DNA from: Methanomassiliicoccus sp. | GTDB taxonomy: Archaea > Thermoplasmatota > Thermoplasmata > Methanomassiliicoccales > Methanomassiliicoccaceae | Reading direction: 5' to 3' | DNA length: 64,000 nucleotides | Assembly: GCA_016109435.1 (NCBI GenBank) | Contig: JAEILR010000003.1 | Coordinates: forward strand, 1-64,000 | Part shown: piece by piece, positions 36,661 to 45,752 of the stretch | How positions within the stretch are numbered: position 1 is the stretch's first letter | How the letters are laid out: each line of letters starts with the position of its first letter | Made by a program: the position numbers and the translations under genes | The notes under the pieces: generated by a model | Told to the model about the DNA's origin: nothing | Databases searched by the model: none | Seen by the model: the letters and a program-made list of their open reading frames with translations, nothing else

Positions 36661-38322
36661 ATGAATCAGAAGGATAGGTTCCTAGATTTCATCAACGGCA
36701 AGGGTTTCCGTAAAGGATGGAACTCCTTCATCATCGCCTTCTTTCTCATCTTCGTCATCCTTCCGACGGTCTATGTCGTCACCTACGCGTTCACCGACTG
36801 GGATGCCATCAGCACCACCGTGCTGAGCGACCCGGAGAGCCTGGCGATGATCCGGGACGCGGTGATAGCATCCTTCTCCATCGCGACCATAGTCACCATA
36901 ATCGATTTCCTGGCCGGGCTCCCGGTGGCCTGGATGCTCGTCCGCAAGGACTTCAAAGGAAAGGAGCTGCTGGACACGTTGATAGACATGCCCCTGGCGG
37001 TCCCCACCGCGGCATTGGGATTCTCTGCCGCGGTGTTCTGGGTCGTCGATCCATCCCCTCCCCCCTTCTCCCTTTCGGTCATATCTTCCCCAATGCTTCT
37101 CATCATCCTCCTGCACGTGGTGTTCTCCTATCCGTACATGGTCCGCTCCCTGGCGGCCATCCTCGAGGAGATCGATGAGACCTACGAAACGGCGGGACGG
37201 ACGCTGGGAGCGAGCAAGATGACCGCCGCCCGGACCATCACTCTGCCCCTCTTCCGGGCCGGACTGGCCACCGGGGTCATCCTGTGCTTCTCGCGCAGCA
37301 TGAGCGAGACCGGGGGGACGATGATCGCCCTGAGCACGATGTCCCGCCTGGGCATCGGCGCGGCGGACACCTTCGCCACCGGCCCGACCCTGATCGGGGA
37401 CTGGAAGACGCTGTCCCTCACCGACCCCAGCTACACCCCCGCTCTCGCTTTCGTCAGCATCGTGCTCATCATCCTGGCCCTCATCCTGCTGGTAGTGCTG
37501 AAGCTGCTGATCATGAAGTTCCACCTTCCCCTGCGAAAGGTCTGGCCGATGCCGGAGAAGATGCTCAGCAGGGGACTGTTCCCCAAGCTCAAGGACGGAG
37601 GCGCCCTGTTCTTTCTGGCCATGATCGTCCTGGTGCCATCCTTCTTCATCTTCACCTACGTCCTGTTCGCCACCCCGGAGTCGGGGGACTGGGGACCGTT
37701 CTTCACCGCCCTGGGCTACTCCTTCCTAGTGGCGGGCGTCGTCACGGTGATCGACATCGCCCTGGGGATCCCCTTCGCGCTATACATCTCCAAGCACCGG
37801 GACCGCCGATCTTCGCACGCACTGGACGTGCTGGTCAACGTGCCCCTCATCGTCCCCACCGCGGCGCTGGGGATATCTCTCAGCCTATTCTGGAGCCAGG
37901 CCGGGGTGCTCAGCGGCGCGGACTTCATCATCCTGATCCTGGCGCACGTGGCGTTCACATACCCCTTGGTGGTGAGGAACGTGGCCGGGGCGGTGGAAGA
38001 GGTCGATCCCTCGTTCGAGGAGACCGCCCGGACTCTGGGGGCCAACCCCATGCAGAGCTTCCGGAGGGTTCTCTACCCTCTGGTCAAGGGGTCCATCCTG
38101 GCGGGGGCGATCATGGCCTTCACCCGCAGCCTGGGGGAGACCGGGGCGACCCAGGCGATCCTGGGCAACAACGCGCCGACCGCGCCGGTGTTCATCGTCA
38201 GTCTGGTCAATTCCAACGCCTTCTTCCAGGCCGGTCTGGCGTGCATCATCCTGATCATCGTGTCCTATGTGTTCATGCTGATGCTGCGATATGTCACCAG
38301 GAAGCGCAAGGAGGTGATGTGA
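36661..38322 (+). CDS. fused ABC transporter permease (two BPD domains)
   Basis: About 553 aa, with two complete binding-protein-dependent permease domains in tandem (each roughly six helices). EAA loops are visible twice: EIDETYETAGRTLGASKMTA and EVDPSFEETARTLGANPMQS. This FbpB/ThiP-like organisation gives a one-chain channel. Substrate cannot be read from sequence; PhoU-like context hints at an oxyanion. ATG at 36661 fits the TATA position. The ATPase gene follows in the same frame beyond the TGA at 38320-38322. No substrate-binding protein gene is in the window. Confidence 0.85.
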   Translation: MNQKDRFLDFINGKGFRKGWNSFIIAFFLIFVILPTVYVVTYAFTDWDAISTTVLSDPESLAMIRDAVIASFSIATIVTIIDFLAGLPVAWMLVRKDFKGKELLDTLIDMPLAVPTAALGFSAAVFWVVDPSPPPFSLSVISSPMLLIILLHVVFSYPYMVRSLAAILEEIDETYETAGRTLGASKMTAARTITLPLFRAGLATGVILCFSRSMSETGGTMIALSTMSRLGIGAADTFATGPTLIGDWKTLSLTDPSYTPALAFVSIVLIILALILLVVLKLLIMKFHLPLRKVWPMPEKMLSRGLFPKLKDGGALFFLAMIVLVPSFFIFTYVLFATPESGDWGPFFTALGYSFLVAGVVTVIDIALGIPFALYISKHRDRRSSHALDVLVNVPLIVPTAALGISLSLFWSQAGVLSGADFIILILAHVAFTYPLVVRNVAGAVEEVDPSFEETARTLGANPMQSFRRVLYPLVKGSILAGAIMAFTRSLGETGATQAILGNNAPTAPVFIVSLVNSNAFFQAGLACIILIIVSYVFMLMLRYVTRKRKEVM

Positions 38323-38367
38323 GCGCCCAGCATCACCCTCCGGGGGATCAGCAAGAGGTACCAGGAC

Positions 38368-39420
38368 GTGGTGGCCGCCGACGGTCTGGACCTGGTGGTG
38401 GAGAACGGTGAGTACCTCTGCCTCCTGGGACCGACCGGCGCGGGGAAGACCACCGCCCTAAGGATAATCGCCGGGCTGACCGCGCCGGACTCCGGGCAGG
38501 TGTTGCTGGACTCCAGGAACGTCACTCGCCTGGAGCCGGAGAAGCGCAACGCCGTGCTGCTGTCCCAGAGCTACTCCCTGTTCCCGACCATGACGGTGGC
38601 CCAGAACATCATGTTCGGCCCGGAGATCAGAGGAGTGCCTGAGGAGGACCGGAAGCGGACCCTCATCGAGCTCCTGGACCTGGTTCGGCTGACCAAGCGG
38701 GCGGACGCCTACCCCCGCGAACTGTCCGGGGGGATGCAGCAGAGGAACGCCCTGGCCCGGGCGCTGGCCACCAATCCCGACGTCCTCCTGCTGGACGAAC
38801 CGCTGAGGGCCCTCGACGCCAGGCTGAGGATCGACCTGCGGTACGAGCTGAGGTCGATGGCCAAGGCCCTGGGGCTGACGGTCATCCACGTCACCCACGA
38901 CCAGGACGAGGCGCTGGTCATGGCCGACCGCATCGCCGTCATCCGGGATGGGCGGATCGTGCAGGTGGGGACGCCCAGGGAGGTGTTCGACAACCCCGCC
39001 TCGCCGTTCGTGGCCAACTTCGTGGGGCAGTCTAACTTCTTCACCGGGACGGTGCTGTGCTCCGGCCACGGCCGCACCACCACGGTTAACGACGAGGAGG
39101 GCCGCATCGTCTTCGCCCGGCCGAGCACCCTGCCGGTCGATTCCAGGGTGGTGGTGGCCATCAAGGTCGGCAGCACCAGGGTGGTGAAGAAGAGCGACGC
39201 CTTCCTGACCGGGACGGTGGAGAGGACGCTGTTCGAGGGCCGCATCGTCCACCTGGATGTGGACGTTCCCGGCCTGGGCCGTTACTCCGTGAAGCTGCCG
39301 GCCTCGCGCAAGGACCAGATCGCGGTCGGCGATGAGGTCGGCCTCAACTGGAACGTGCAGAAGGCCTCGGTGTTCGCGTACCCCGATGGCGGGCTGGAGA
39401 AGGAACTGAGGGTGGACTGA
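38368..39420 (+). CDS. ABC transporter ATPase 1, damaged or misread start
   Basis: ATPase with Walker A LGPTGAGKTT, signature LSGGMQQRNALARAL, Walker B LLLDEPLRALD (usual S replaced by R), H-loop THDQDEA and a C-terminal TOBE domain. The first in-frame start is GTG at 38368, but the family N-terminus, including the A-loop tyrosine (SITLRGISKRYQD), is encoded from 38329 without an in-frame start. A perfect AAGGAGGTGAT site precedes a GTG at 38319 in another frame; a one-base change in the GCCC at 38325-38328 would join it to the gene. The stop overlaps the next ATG by one base. Confidence 0.8.
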   Translation: MVAADGLDLVVENGEYLCLLGPTGAGKTTALRIIAGLTAPDSGQVLLDSRNVTRLEPEKRNAVLLSQSYSLFPTMTVAQNIMFGPEIRGVPEEDRKRTLIELLDLVRLTKRADAYPRELSGGMQQRNALARALATNPDVLLLDEPLRALDARLRIDLRYELRSMAKALGLTVIHVTHDQDEALVMADRIAVIRDGRIVQVGTPREVFDNPASPFVANFVGQSNFFTGTVLCSGHGRTTTVNDEEGRIVFARPSTLPVDSRVVVAIKVGSTRVVKKSDAFLTGTVERTLFEGRIVHLDVDVPGLGRYSVKLPASRKDQIAVGDEVGLNWNVQKASVFAYPDGGLEKELRVD

Positions 39421-40505
39421 TGCCGGAAGTGGAGCTGAGGGACATCATGAAGCGGTTCGGGAACGTCACCGCGTCCAGCGACATCAACCTGAAGATCGCC
39501 GATGGTGAGTACGTGACCATCCTGGGGCCGTCGGGCTGCGGGAAGACCACCCTCATCCGCATGATCGCCGGGATCATCGAGCCGACCGAGGGCAAGGTGT
39601 TCATCGGCGGAAAGGACATGGAGGGGGTGCCCATCGAGGAGCGGGACATTGGGTACGTGTTCCAGAACATCGCCCTGTTCCCTCATCTGACCGCCCTGGG
39701 GAACGTCTCCTACGGCCCCATCGTCAAGGACATGGACCGCAAGGAGGCAGAGGAGGTCCCCCGGCGCTACCTCGAGCTGGTCAGGCTGCTGGACCGCATG
39801 GCCATGTTCCCCAACGAGCTGTCCGGGGGCGAACAGCAGAAGGTCTCACTGGCCCGGGCCCTGGCCTCCGGCGCGAGATTATTGCTTCTGGACGAGCCCC
39901 TCTCGGCCCTGGACGCCAGGGTGCGCATGGATCTGCGGTACGAGCTGAGAAGGATCACCAAGGACCTGAGGCTGACGGTCGTCCACGTCACCCACGATCA
40001 GGAGGAGGCCATGACCGTGTCCGATCGCATCGTGCTGATGCGCAACGGCCGGATCGTGGAGACCAACACCCCGGAGCTGCTGTACCTGCAGCCCAAGGAC
40101 CTCTTCACCGCCAACTTCATAGGGGAGACCAACTTTCTGGAGGGAGCGGTCAGAGAGGTCCTGGAGGACCGTACCCTGGTCGAGCTGAGGGACGGCACGG
40201 TGGTGGAGGCGAGGTCGTCCCAGTTCGGGAGCGGCGACGCGGTGGTGCTTTCGATACGGCCGGAGCGGGTGCATCCAGCTTCAGAGGGGCTTCGCTCGGT
40301 GGTCCGGAACATAACCTACATGGGAACCTATATACGGATAGCCGTCGAAACGGACAGCGAGGACCGGGTCAACTTCGATGTGAGCACATCGGAGGACCGA
40401 GATTATAATATCGGGGATCGTGTGGACCTCATCTGGAGCAAGAGGTCCGGAATGCTTTACCCCAGACCGCCCGAGGGTGTGTCGGAGGCGATTAAACTTG
40501 AATGA
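39420..40505 (+). CDS. ABC transporter ATPase 2
   Basis: 361 aa. Walker A LGPSGCGKTT, signature LSGGEQQKVSLARAL, Walker B LLLDEPLSALD, H-loop THDQEEA, TOBE C-terminal domain. PotA/FbpC-type. It is clearly different from the upstream ATPase, so the transporter may use a heterodimer. The last codons overlap the start of the DUF47 gene by eight bases. Confidence 0.9.
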   Translation: MPEVELRDIMKRFGNVTASSDINLKIADGEYVTILGPSGCGKTTLIRMIAGIIEPTEGKVFIGGKDMEGVPIEERDIGYVFQNIALFPHLTALGNVSYGPIVKDMDRKEAEEVPRRYLELVRLLDRMAMFPNELSGGEQQKVSLARALASGARLLLLDEPLSALDARVRMDLRYELRRITKDLRLTVVHVTHDQEEAMTVSDRIVLMRNGRIVETNTPELLYLQPKDLFTANFIGETNFLEGAVREVLEDRTLVELRDGTVVEARSSQFGSGDAVVLSIRPERVHPASEGLRSVVRNITYMGTYIRIAVETDSEDRVNFDVSTSEDRDYNIGDRVDLIWSKRSGMLYPRPPEGVSEAIKLE

Positions 40506-41184
40506 ACGCAAGTCGTTACTGGAATGGTTCGGGAAGCGTCGCGAGACGGTAGTCATGAGCGGGATACGCGACCACGTGCGCATCGTAGGGGATGCAGCTT
40601 CCGAGCTCAACCGGGCGGTCACCGCCCTATGCGGCTCCGACTCGGAGAAGGCCATGGAGGCCCTGAACCGGATGCTGCTCTCGGAGAAGGAAGCGGACAC
40701 CCTGGAGGAGAGGATCAGCCTCGAGCTCAGCAAGGGGGACATGGAACCCAAGGAGCGTGAGGACCTCATGCGGCTGGTGCGCCGCATGGACTTCATCGCC
40801 GACTGGTCCAAGGAGGCGGGGATGAACCTGCAGCTGATCCTTGAGGCCAAGGTCAAGGTGCCGTGCAGCCTGTGGTCCCACTATCACGAGATGACCATCG
40901 AGCTGGAGCGGGCCACCAAGGAGCTGAGGGCCAGCATCGAGAACCTAGGGGTCAACGATGAGAGGGCGGGGAGGCACTCCCGAGAGGTGGAGAGGCTGGA
41001 GCACGTGCTCGACGAGCTGTACTTCGTCACCAAGAAGGAGATCCTGTTCTCGGACATCGATCCCCGCGCGGTGTTCCTGCTGAGGGACATGCTCCACGGC
41101 ATCGAGAACGCCTCCGACTCATGCAAGGACGTCGCTGACATTATACACATCCTCATCACTTCCGAGGCCCACAAGGTGCGGTGA
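40498..41184 (+). CDS. PhoU-like DUF47 family protein
   Basis: All-helical 228-residue protein of the TIGR00153/DUF47 group, with conserved LLSEKEADTLEERISLELS and RLVRRMDFIADWSKEAG segments. Homologues resemble PhoU and often sit with phosphate transporters (Pit or Pst). Start TTG at 40498 is preceded by GGAGGCG eight bases upstream and is coupled to the ATPase gene; ORF extension upstream is antisense-like padding. Suggests regulation of the ABC system or phosphate-type transport. Confidence 0.8.
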   Translation: MNERKSLLEWFGKRRETVVMSGIRDHVRIVGDAASELNRAVTALCGSDSEKAMEALNRMLLSEKEADTLEERISLELSKGDMEPKEREDLMRLVRRMDFIADWSKEAGMNLQLILEAKVKVPCSLWSHYHEMTIELERATKELRASIENLGVNDERAGRHSREVERLEHVLDELYFVTKKEILFSDIDPRAVFLLRDMLHGIENASDSCKDVADIIHILITSEAHKVR

Positions 41185-41187
41185 ACT

Positions 41188-42537
41188 ATGGCACAAAGGC
41201 TGTTCGGGACCAACGGGGTCAGGGGCATCATCAACAAGGACATGAACGTCCAGCTGGCGCTGGACCTGGGCAAGGCAATTGGCACGTTCATGGGCGGGAG
41301 GGTGGCTATCGGTAACGATTCAAGGACCTCGGCCACCATGATCAAGAGCGCGGTATCGTCCGGCCTGATGTGCGCCGGCGCGGAGGTCCTCGACCTCGGC
41401 CTGGTGCCCACCCCGGTAGTGCAGCACTACGTGAAGAGCAACGGGCTGGCCGGAGGGATCATGATCACCGCCTCCCATAACCCTCCGGAGTTCAACGGCA
41501 TCAAGTGCGTCGATTCCGACGGCACCGAGATGCCCCGCTCCAAGGAGGAGGAGATCGAGCGCCTTTACTTCACCCGGAGCTTCCTGAACAAGGAGTGGAG
41601 GGACGTCGGCGATCTCCGCCAGGTCAGCGGAGCGGTGCCATCGTACCTCGCTTCGATCAAGCGGCTGGTCGACGCCGACGCCATCCGCGGGGCCGGCCTG
41701 ACCGTGGTTCTGGACTGCGCCAACGGGGCCGGGGCCGTGGCCACGCCGCAGCTCCTGGAGGACCTCAACGTGCGGGCGGTCACCCTTAACTGCAACCCCC
41801 AGGGCTCCTTCCCCGGCCACCCGTCCGAACCGGTAGAATCGCATCTCAAGGACCTCATCGCCCTGGTCAAGGACACCGGGGCGGACATGGGCATCGCCCA
41901 CGACGGCGACGCCGACCGCACCATCTTCATCGATGACCGCGGTCGCTACATGTACGGCGACAAGTCCCTGGCCATCGTCGCGGAGGCTATGGTCAGGGAG
42001 AACGGCGGCGGCACTGTGGTCACCCCGGTATCGTCGTCCATGGCCGTGGAGGACGTGGTCAGGCGGGCGGGCGGAGAGGTCATCTACACCCGGGTCGGGG
42101 CGCCGGTGGTGTCCAGGAGGATGATGGAGGTCGACGCCCTGTTCGGCGGAGAGGAGAACGGCGGGCTGATCTTCCCCCTCCACCAATATTGCCGTGACGC
42201 GGCCATGACCGTGGCCAAGATGCTGGAGATCGTCGCCCGGGACGGGCCGCTGTCCATGCTGGTCGACGCCATCCCCAGCTACTGCCAGGACAAGCGCAAG
42301 CTGGTGTGCCCGGACGAGCGGAAGGAGAGGGTGCTGGCAGCGCTGGTGCGATACTATGCCTCGCAGAGGGTGGACACCACCGACGGGGTGAAGATCTGCT
42401 ACGATGACGGCTGGACCCTGGTGCGGCCGTCGGGCACCGAGCCGCTGTTCCGGGTGTACTCCGAGGCGAGGACCGTGGAGGATGCCAGGAAGCGCTCGGA
42501 GGAATGCGAGAAGGTCCTGGACGATCTGATCGGTTAG
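41188..42537 (+). CDS. glmM: phosphoglucosamine mutase / phosphohexomutase
   Basis: Alpha-D-phosphohexomutase of 449 aa. It begins RLFGTNGVRG, has the phosphoserine loop TASHNPPEFNGIK near residue 98, metal-binding HDGDADR near 235, the sugar loop GGEENGG near 322 and the phosphate-binding RPSGTEPLFRVYSEA at the end. Archaeal GlmM and phosphomannomutases are hard to separate; the 'FGTNGVRG' start fits GlmM. It would provide GlcN-1-P for UDP-GlcNAc, feeding the aminosugar genes. It follows DUF47 by three bases. Confidence 0.84.
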   Translation: MAQRLFGTNGVRGIINKDMNVQLALDLGKAIGTFMGGRVAIGNDSRTSATMIKSAVSSGLMCAGAEVLDLGLVPTPVVQHYVKSNGLAGGIMITASHNPPEFNGIKCVDSDGTEMPRSKEEEIERLYFTRSFLNKEWRDVGDLRQVSGAVPSYLASIKRLVDADAIRGAGLTVVLDCANGAGAVATPQLLEDLNVRAVTLNCNPQGSFPGHPSEPVESHLKDLIALVKDTGADMGIAHDGDADRTIFIDDRGRYMYGDKSLAIVAEAMVRENGGGTVVTPVSSSMAVEDVVRRAGGEVIYTRVGAPVVSRRMMEVDALFGGEENGGLIFPLHQYCRDAAMTVAKMLEIVARDGPLSMLVDAIPSYCQDKRKLVCPDERKERVLAALVRYYASQRVDTTDGVKICYDDGWTLVRPSGTEPLFRVYSEARTVEDARKRSEECEKVLDDLIG

Positions 42538-42544
42538 AAGAAGA

Positions 42545-43450
42545 CTACGGCCGTTCGCGCTTCCAGAACGGGCGCGGCGCGGCCTGCTCTTTCTCGCCCT
42601 TGCGGTACTTCCAGGCCACTGCCAGGGCCTCCTGTACCATCCTTGCCCCCAGCGCGGCGGTGTTCCCCTTGTCGTAGGGCGGGGAGATCTCCACCACGTC
42701 GAAGCCGACCAGGCGGGGGCCGAGCAGGTTGATGCACTTCTTGACATCCAGGGACGTGAGGCCGAAGGGCTCGGGCATGGAGGCCGCGGGGGCGAACGCC
42801 GGGTCGATGCCGTCGACGTCCAGGCTCAGGTAGATCTTGTCCTTCTTGATGATGTTCAACGCGCGCTTGAACGCCTTCTCCACCCCTTCCTGGGCGATGC
42901 TGAACGCGTCGATGTACTCAGGGAGGCCGCCTTCAGCGTGCTCGCCCCGGGAGAACGAGCGAACGCCGAACACTAGGACGTTGTCCTTGCCCACGTGCTC
43001 GGCGACCCGCCGGGTGACGGTATCGTGATTGTACCGCCCTCCCCGGGCCGTATCGTTGTAGTTCAGATGGGCATCGATGAAGATGACCCCGATGTCCTCG
43101 AAGGCCTCCACCGCCGGTACGGTGATGGTGTGCTCACCGCCAAGGATCACCGGGAACTTACCGTCGGAGACCAGGGTCTTGGCCGCGGCCCTGGTGCCAT
43201 CTACCATCTCCTCCACCGTGGCGTGGTCGGGTAGGTTGCCCATGTCATGCAGGCTGATGTCCCCGAGGTCGAGGTCATGTTCCAGGAGGTAGCTCTCAAA
43301 GTGGAAGGATGCCTCGCGGACACTGTTGGGAGCGGCGCGCGCCCCCGGACGGAATGTGGTGGTGAGGTCGAAAGGGACCCCTAGTACTACGGACCTGGAA
43401 GAAGAGTATGGCGTTTCTGCGCCCAGGAAATGGATTCCTGGAAGGGGCAT
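42545..43450 (-). CDS. speB: agmatinase-family ureohydrolase linked to aIF5A
   Basis: Ureohydrolase of 301 aa with Mn-site motifs GGEHT (residues 104-108), DAHLN (126-130) and SLDVDGIDP (D211, D213). In arginases and agmatinases the second motif is DAHxD; here the last metal-ligand aspartate is replaced by asparagine (codon AAC). The gene lies ten bases downstream of aIF5A on the same strand. Work in haloarchaea has implicated aIF5A-linked agmatinase homologues in lysine modification of aIF5A, so the substrate may be protein-bound rather than free agmatine. Free agmatine hydrolysis is not assured. Confidence 0.78.
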   Translation of the reverse strand: MPLPGIHFLGAETPYSSSRSVVLGVPFDLTTTFRPGARAAPNSVREASFHFESYLLEHDLDLGDISLHDMGNLPDHATVEEMVDGTRAAAKTLVSDGKFPVILGGEHTITVPAVEAFEDIGVIFIDAHLNYNDTARGGRYNHDTVTRRVAEHVGKDNVLVFGVRSFSRGEHAEGGLPEYIDAFSIAQEGVEKAFKRALNIIKKDKIYLSLDVDGIDPAFAPAASMPEPFGLTSLDVKKCINLLGPRLVGFDVVEISPPYDKGNTAALGARMVQEALAVAWKYRKGEKEQAAPRPFWKRERP

Positions 43451-43460
43451 GAGGTCTCCC

Positions 43461-43844
43461 TCATACCTTGGTTATCTTTCTCTTGCCCATTGCCACCATG
43501 TAGAGGACCTCGTCACCAGGGTTCAACTGTCCCTTGAGCTCCTCGTCCATTGGCAGGGTGAACTGTTCGTAGGTCTCCAGGTCCATCATCTGGGCCTCGT
43601 CCCCGGCGATGGCCAGGATCTGACCCTTCCGCTTGTCGATCATCGGCACTTGGACCTTGTGCTTGACGGGGTGAACGACGCTGCGCTTCTTGCCGTCGTA
43701 CAGCCCGACGGCGTCGATGCGGCTCTTGGCCTCGCCGTGCTTGCCGGGCTTGGAAGTGTCGATGGAGATGATCTTGCAGGGTTCGTCATCGATGAGCATG
43801 TAGCGCCCTACCTTGAGCTCCCTGACCTCAGCCTGTGTCCACAT
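43461..43844 (-). CDS. translation initiation factor 5A
   Basis: aIF5A of 127 aa, N-terminal SH3-like and C-terminal OB fold. The modified-lysine loop reads [14 protein letters not shown]35 is the residue that would become (deoxy)hypusine. Its promoter (minus-strand AAGTATATAGC, 43876-43886) lies about 35 bases upstream of the ATG. Followed by the agmatinase-like gene, a neighbour that suggests a coupled modification pathway. Confidence 0.94.
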   Translation of the reverse strand: MWTQAEVRELKVGRYMLIDDEPCKIISIDTSKPGKHGEAKSRIDAVGLYDGKKRSVVHPVKHKVQVPMIDKRKGQILAIAGDEAQMMDLETYEQFTLPMDEELKGQLNPGDEVLYMVAMGKRKITKV

Positions 43845-43971
43845 AATATATCGATTCAGGGAATTAGCCGCCCGGCTATATACTTTGCTTCATTCCCCGG
43901 CGTACCACGATACTGACGCCCAGTATCGGCCTGCGGCATCCTCACCCCCGTGGCGGGGAAACGATGCCAGA

Positions 43972-45102
43972 CTATCTCCGCCCCTTCTTCCCGCCCCACG
44001 CCTGAGGACGGCGCTGATCGCCACGGCCGCCCTGGCGGTTGTCCCTCGGCCGGAAGTCCCTGCGGGGTGGGGGGGCCTGAGGCTTCTTGGGCGGCTCGGG
44101 GTACTTCTTCATGACCTCCTCCACCCGGCGGGCGATGTCCTCGTTGAGCTTGTCCCCGATGAACTCGCCCTTGAAGTAGTCGACCTTGGAGGCGATGGCC
44201 AGCTTCCCGCCCATGGTGCGCGAGATGTTGCCCCTCTGCCAGTACGGGGCGCGGTGCACGGTGGGATGCTGGAAGATGACGCCGTGCTTGGGCGGTTTCT
44301 TCCCCTGCTTCAGGTGGGCGAACAGGGCCTTCTCCGCCCCCAGGAGCTGCACGGTCCCCGCGGGCATCTGGGACAGGCGTTTCAATCCTCCGGCGATGGA
44401 GATGAGCCGGGCTCCCAGGCTGGCCCCCAGGATGGAGGTGAGGTTGGGGGCGGCCTCCTGCATGCGGTCGGCGATGTACTCCTCCAGCCGTTCCTTCTCT
44501 TCGTACAGCAGGAGGAGGGTGGAAGCGAAGCCCCTGACCACCTCCAGGTCCTTCTCCTCCAGCTCCGAGCCCACCGATTCCAGCTGCAGGTCCAGAGCGT
44601 CGAGGATGGTCTCGCGGACCCCCTTCTCGGCGATGAGCCGGGCGTAGCGCTCCTCCCGGGCGTAGTCGGCCAGCTCGGGGAAGTGCAGGCCGTACCACTC
44701 GTGCAGCCGCTCGCTCATCAGGTTGATCATCTCGATGGTGTCGTCCAGCGCGCGCACCGCTTGCACGATGAAGCGGTCGGCGGGCAGGGGCTCCCGGGTG
44801 CGGATCTTGCCCAGCTCCACCATTACCTTCTGCATCAACTGGGGCGAGAACCCGTAGTCCTCCGGCCGGATGAATGCGGAGTCGACGAACTCCGGCTTTC
44901 CCAGGGATGACAGGCGCGGCTCGGCCACCCTCACCTTCTTCTGGGCCATGGAGGCTTCTTCCGGCAGCACCTCCCCCTTCTGGACCTGAGCGAGCTTCGC
45001 GGCGATGACCTTAGGCTCCTTCTCGAAGAGGACATGGCGCATTACCTTCTGCTTCTCCTTGTCCACCAGGAACACGCCGAACCACTTCGTGACGATGATC
45101 AT
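43972..45102 (-). CDS. nop5: C/D box snoRNP protein Nop5 (Nop56/58)
   Basis: Core subunit of archaeal C/D RNPs that guide 2'-O-methylation. The NOP domain has GASLGARLISIAGGLKRLSQMPAGTVQLLGAEKALF and HGVIFQHPTVHRAP, the RNA/fibrillarin-binding features. 376 aa with a basic, Arg/Gln-Gly-rich tail (about 340-376). Fibrillarin usually sits next door in archaea but is not nearby here; instead the upstream neighbour is the aldolase gene, 26 bases away on the same strand. Confidence 0.92.
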   Translation of the reverse strand: MIIVTKWFGVFLVDKEKQKVMRHVLFEKEPKVIAAKLAQVQKGEVLPEEASMAQKKVRVAEPRLSSLGKPEFVDSAFIRPEDYGFSPQLMQKVMVELGKIRTREPLPADRFIVQAVRALDDTIEMINLMSERLHEWYGLHFPELADYAREERYARLIAEKGVRETILDALDLQLESVGSELEEKDLEVVRGFASTLLLLYEEKERLEEYIADRMQEAAPNLTSILGASLGARLISIAGGLKRLSQMPAGTVQLLGAEKALFAHLKQGKKPPKHGVIFQHPTVHRAPYWQRGNISRTMGGKLAIASKVDYFKGEFIGDKLNEDIARRVEEVMKKYPEPPKKPQAPPPRRDFRPRDNRQGGRGDQRRPQAWGGKKGRR

Positions 45103-45128
45103 CCTGACACCCAGCGCTTACCTGTTCA

Positions 45129-45752
45129 TCAATCTTTGGACAGCATCCTCGCGATCTCCTGCGGGGGGAGGTCGTCCAGTCCGCCCAGCGTCTCGCAGCC
45201 GAGCTGCAGGGAGGCGATATACTCCAGGGTCTCCATCCTGCCGAAGGCGTCCATGATGTCCTTCCCTACCGCCAGCGCCCCGTGGCTCCGCAGCAGGCAG
45301 GCATTGCAGCTGCCTAGCTGGGTGACGATGTTGTCGGCCAGCGCTCCCGTCCCCGGAGTGGCGTAATCGATCATGGGCACCCGTTCTCCCAGGACCAGCA
45401 CTCCTTCAGGGGTGATCGCCGGGCGGAGGTTCCGGCCGATCACCGCCAGGGTGGTGGAGGACGGCGGGTGCAGGTGCACCACCGCCCCCACCTCCGGCCT
45501 GGCGCGATATAGCCCGGTATGGAAAGGGGTCTCCATCGACGGCCTGCCCGAGGCGGCCTTACCGGTGTGGATGTCCACCCTGATCATCTGCTCCGGGGTC
45601 AGCAGTCCTTTTATCGCTCCCGAGGGGGTGATGAGCGCGGTGCGGTCGTCCAGGCGGAGGCTCAGGTTGCCCCCGGCCCCGAAGGTGAGCCGACGGTCGT
45701 ACGCCAGCCTGGAGATGGTGGCCAGATCTTTCCGGCCCTGCTCCTCGTTCAG
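45129..45752 (-). CDS. class II aldolase, fuculose-phosphate aldolase-like
   Basis: About 207 aa. Zinc-binding and catalytic features: HLHPPSS (first two histidines), SHGALAVG (third), GAGGNLSLR phosphate loop near residue 26. Closest known roles are 5-deoxyribulose-1-P / methylthioribulose-1-P cleavage in the DHAP shunt and fuculose-1-P cleavage. The start seems to be a CTG at 45752: it overlaps the mtnA stop (CTGA), follows a GGGGAGGGGG site by five bases and gives the usual N-terminus (MNEEQGRKDL). The first ATG (45587) would delete 55 conserved residues. Confidence 0.8.
   Translation of the reverse strand: MNEEQGRKDLATISRLAYDRRLTFGAGGNLSLRLDDRTALITPSGAIKGLLTPEQMIRVDIHTGKAASGRPSMETPFHTGLYRARPEVGAVVHLHPPSSTTLAVIGRNLRPAITPEGVLVLGERVPMIDYATPGTGALADNIVTQLGSCNACLLRSHGALAVGKDIMDAFGRMETLEYIASLQLGCETLGGLDDLPPQEIARMLSKD

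Noticed and set aside
42545-43450. Formiminoglutamase or arginase instead of agmatinase.
   Set aside because: Overall sequence and aIF5A linkage fit the archaeal agmatinase group better, though the changed metal motif makes any exact substrate uncertain.
45129-45587. A short 152-aa aldolase starting at ATG 45587.
   Set aside because: This would lack the conserved GAGGNLSLR phosphate loop, which is encoded in frame just upstream.
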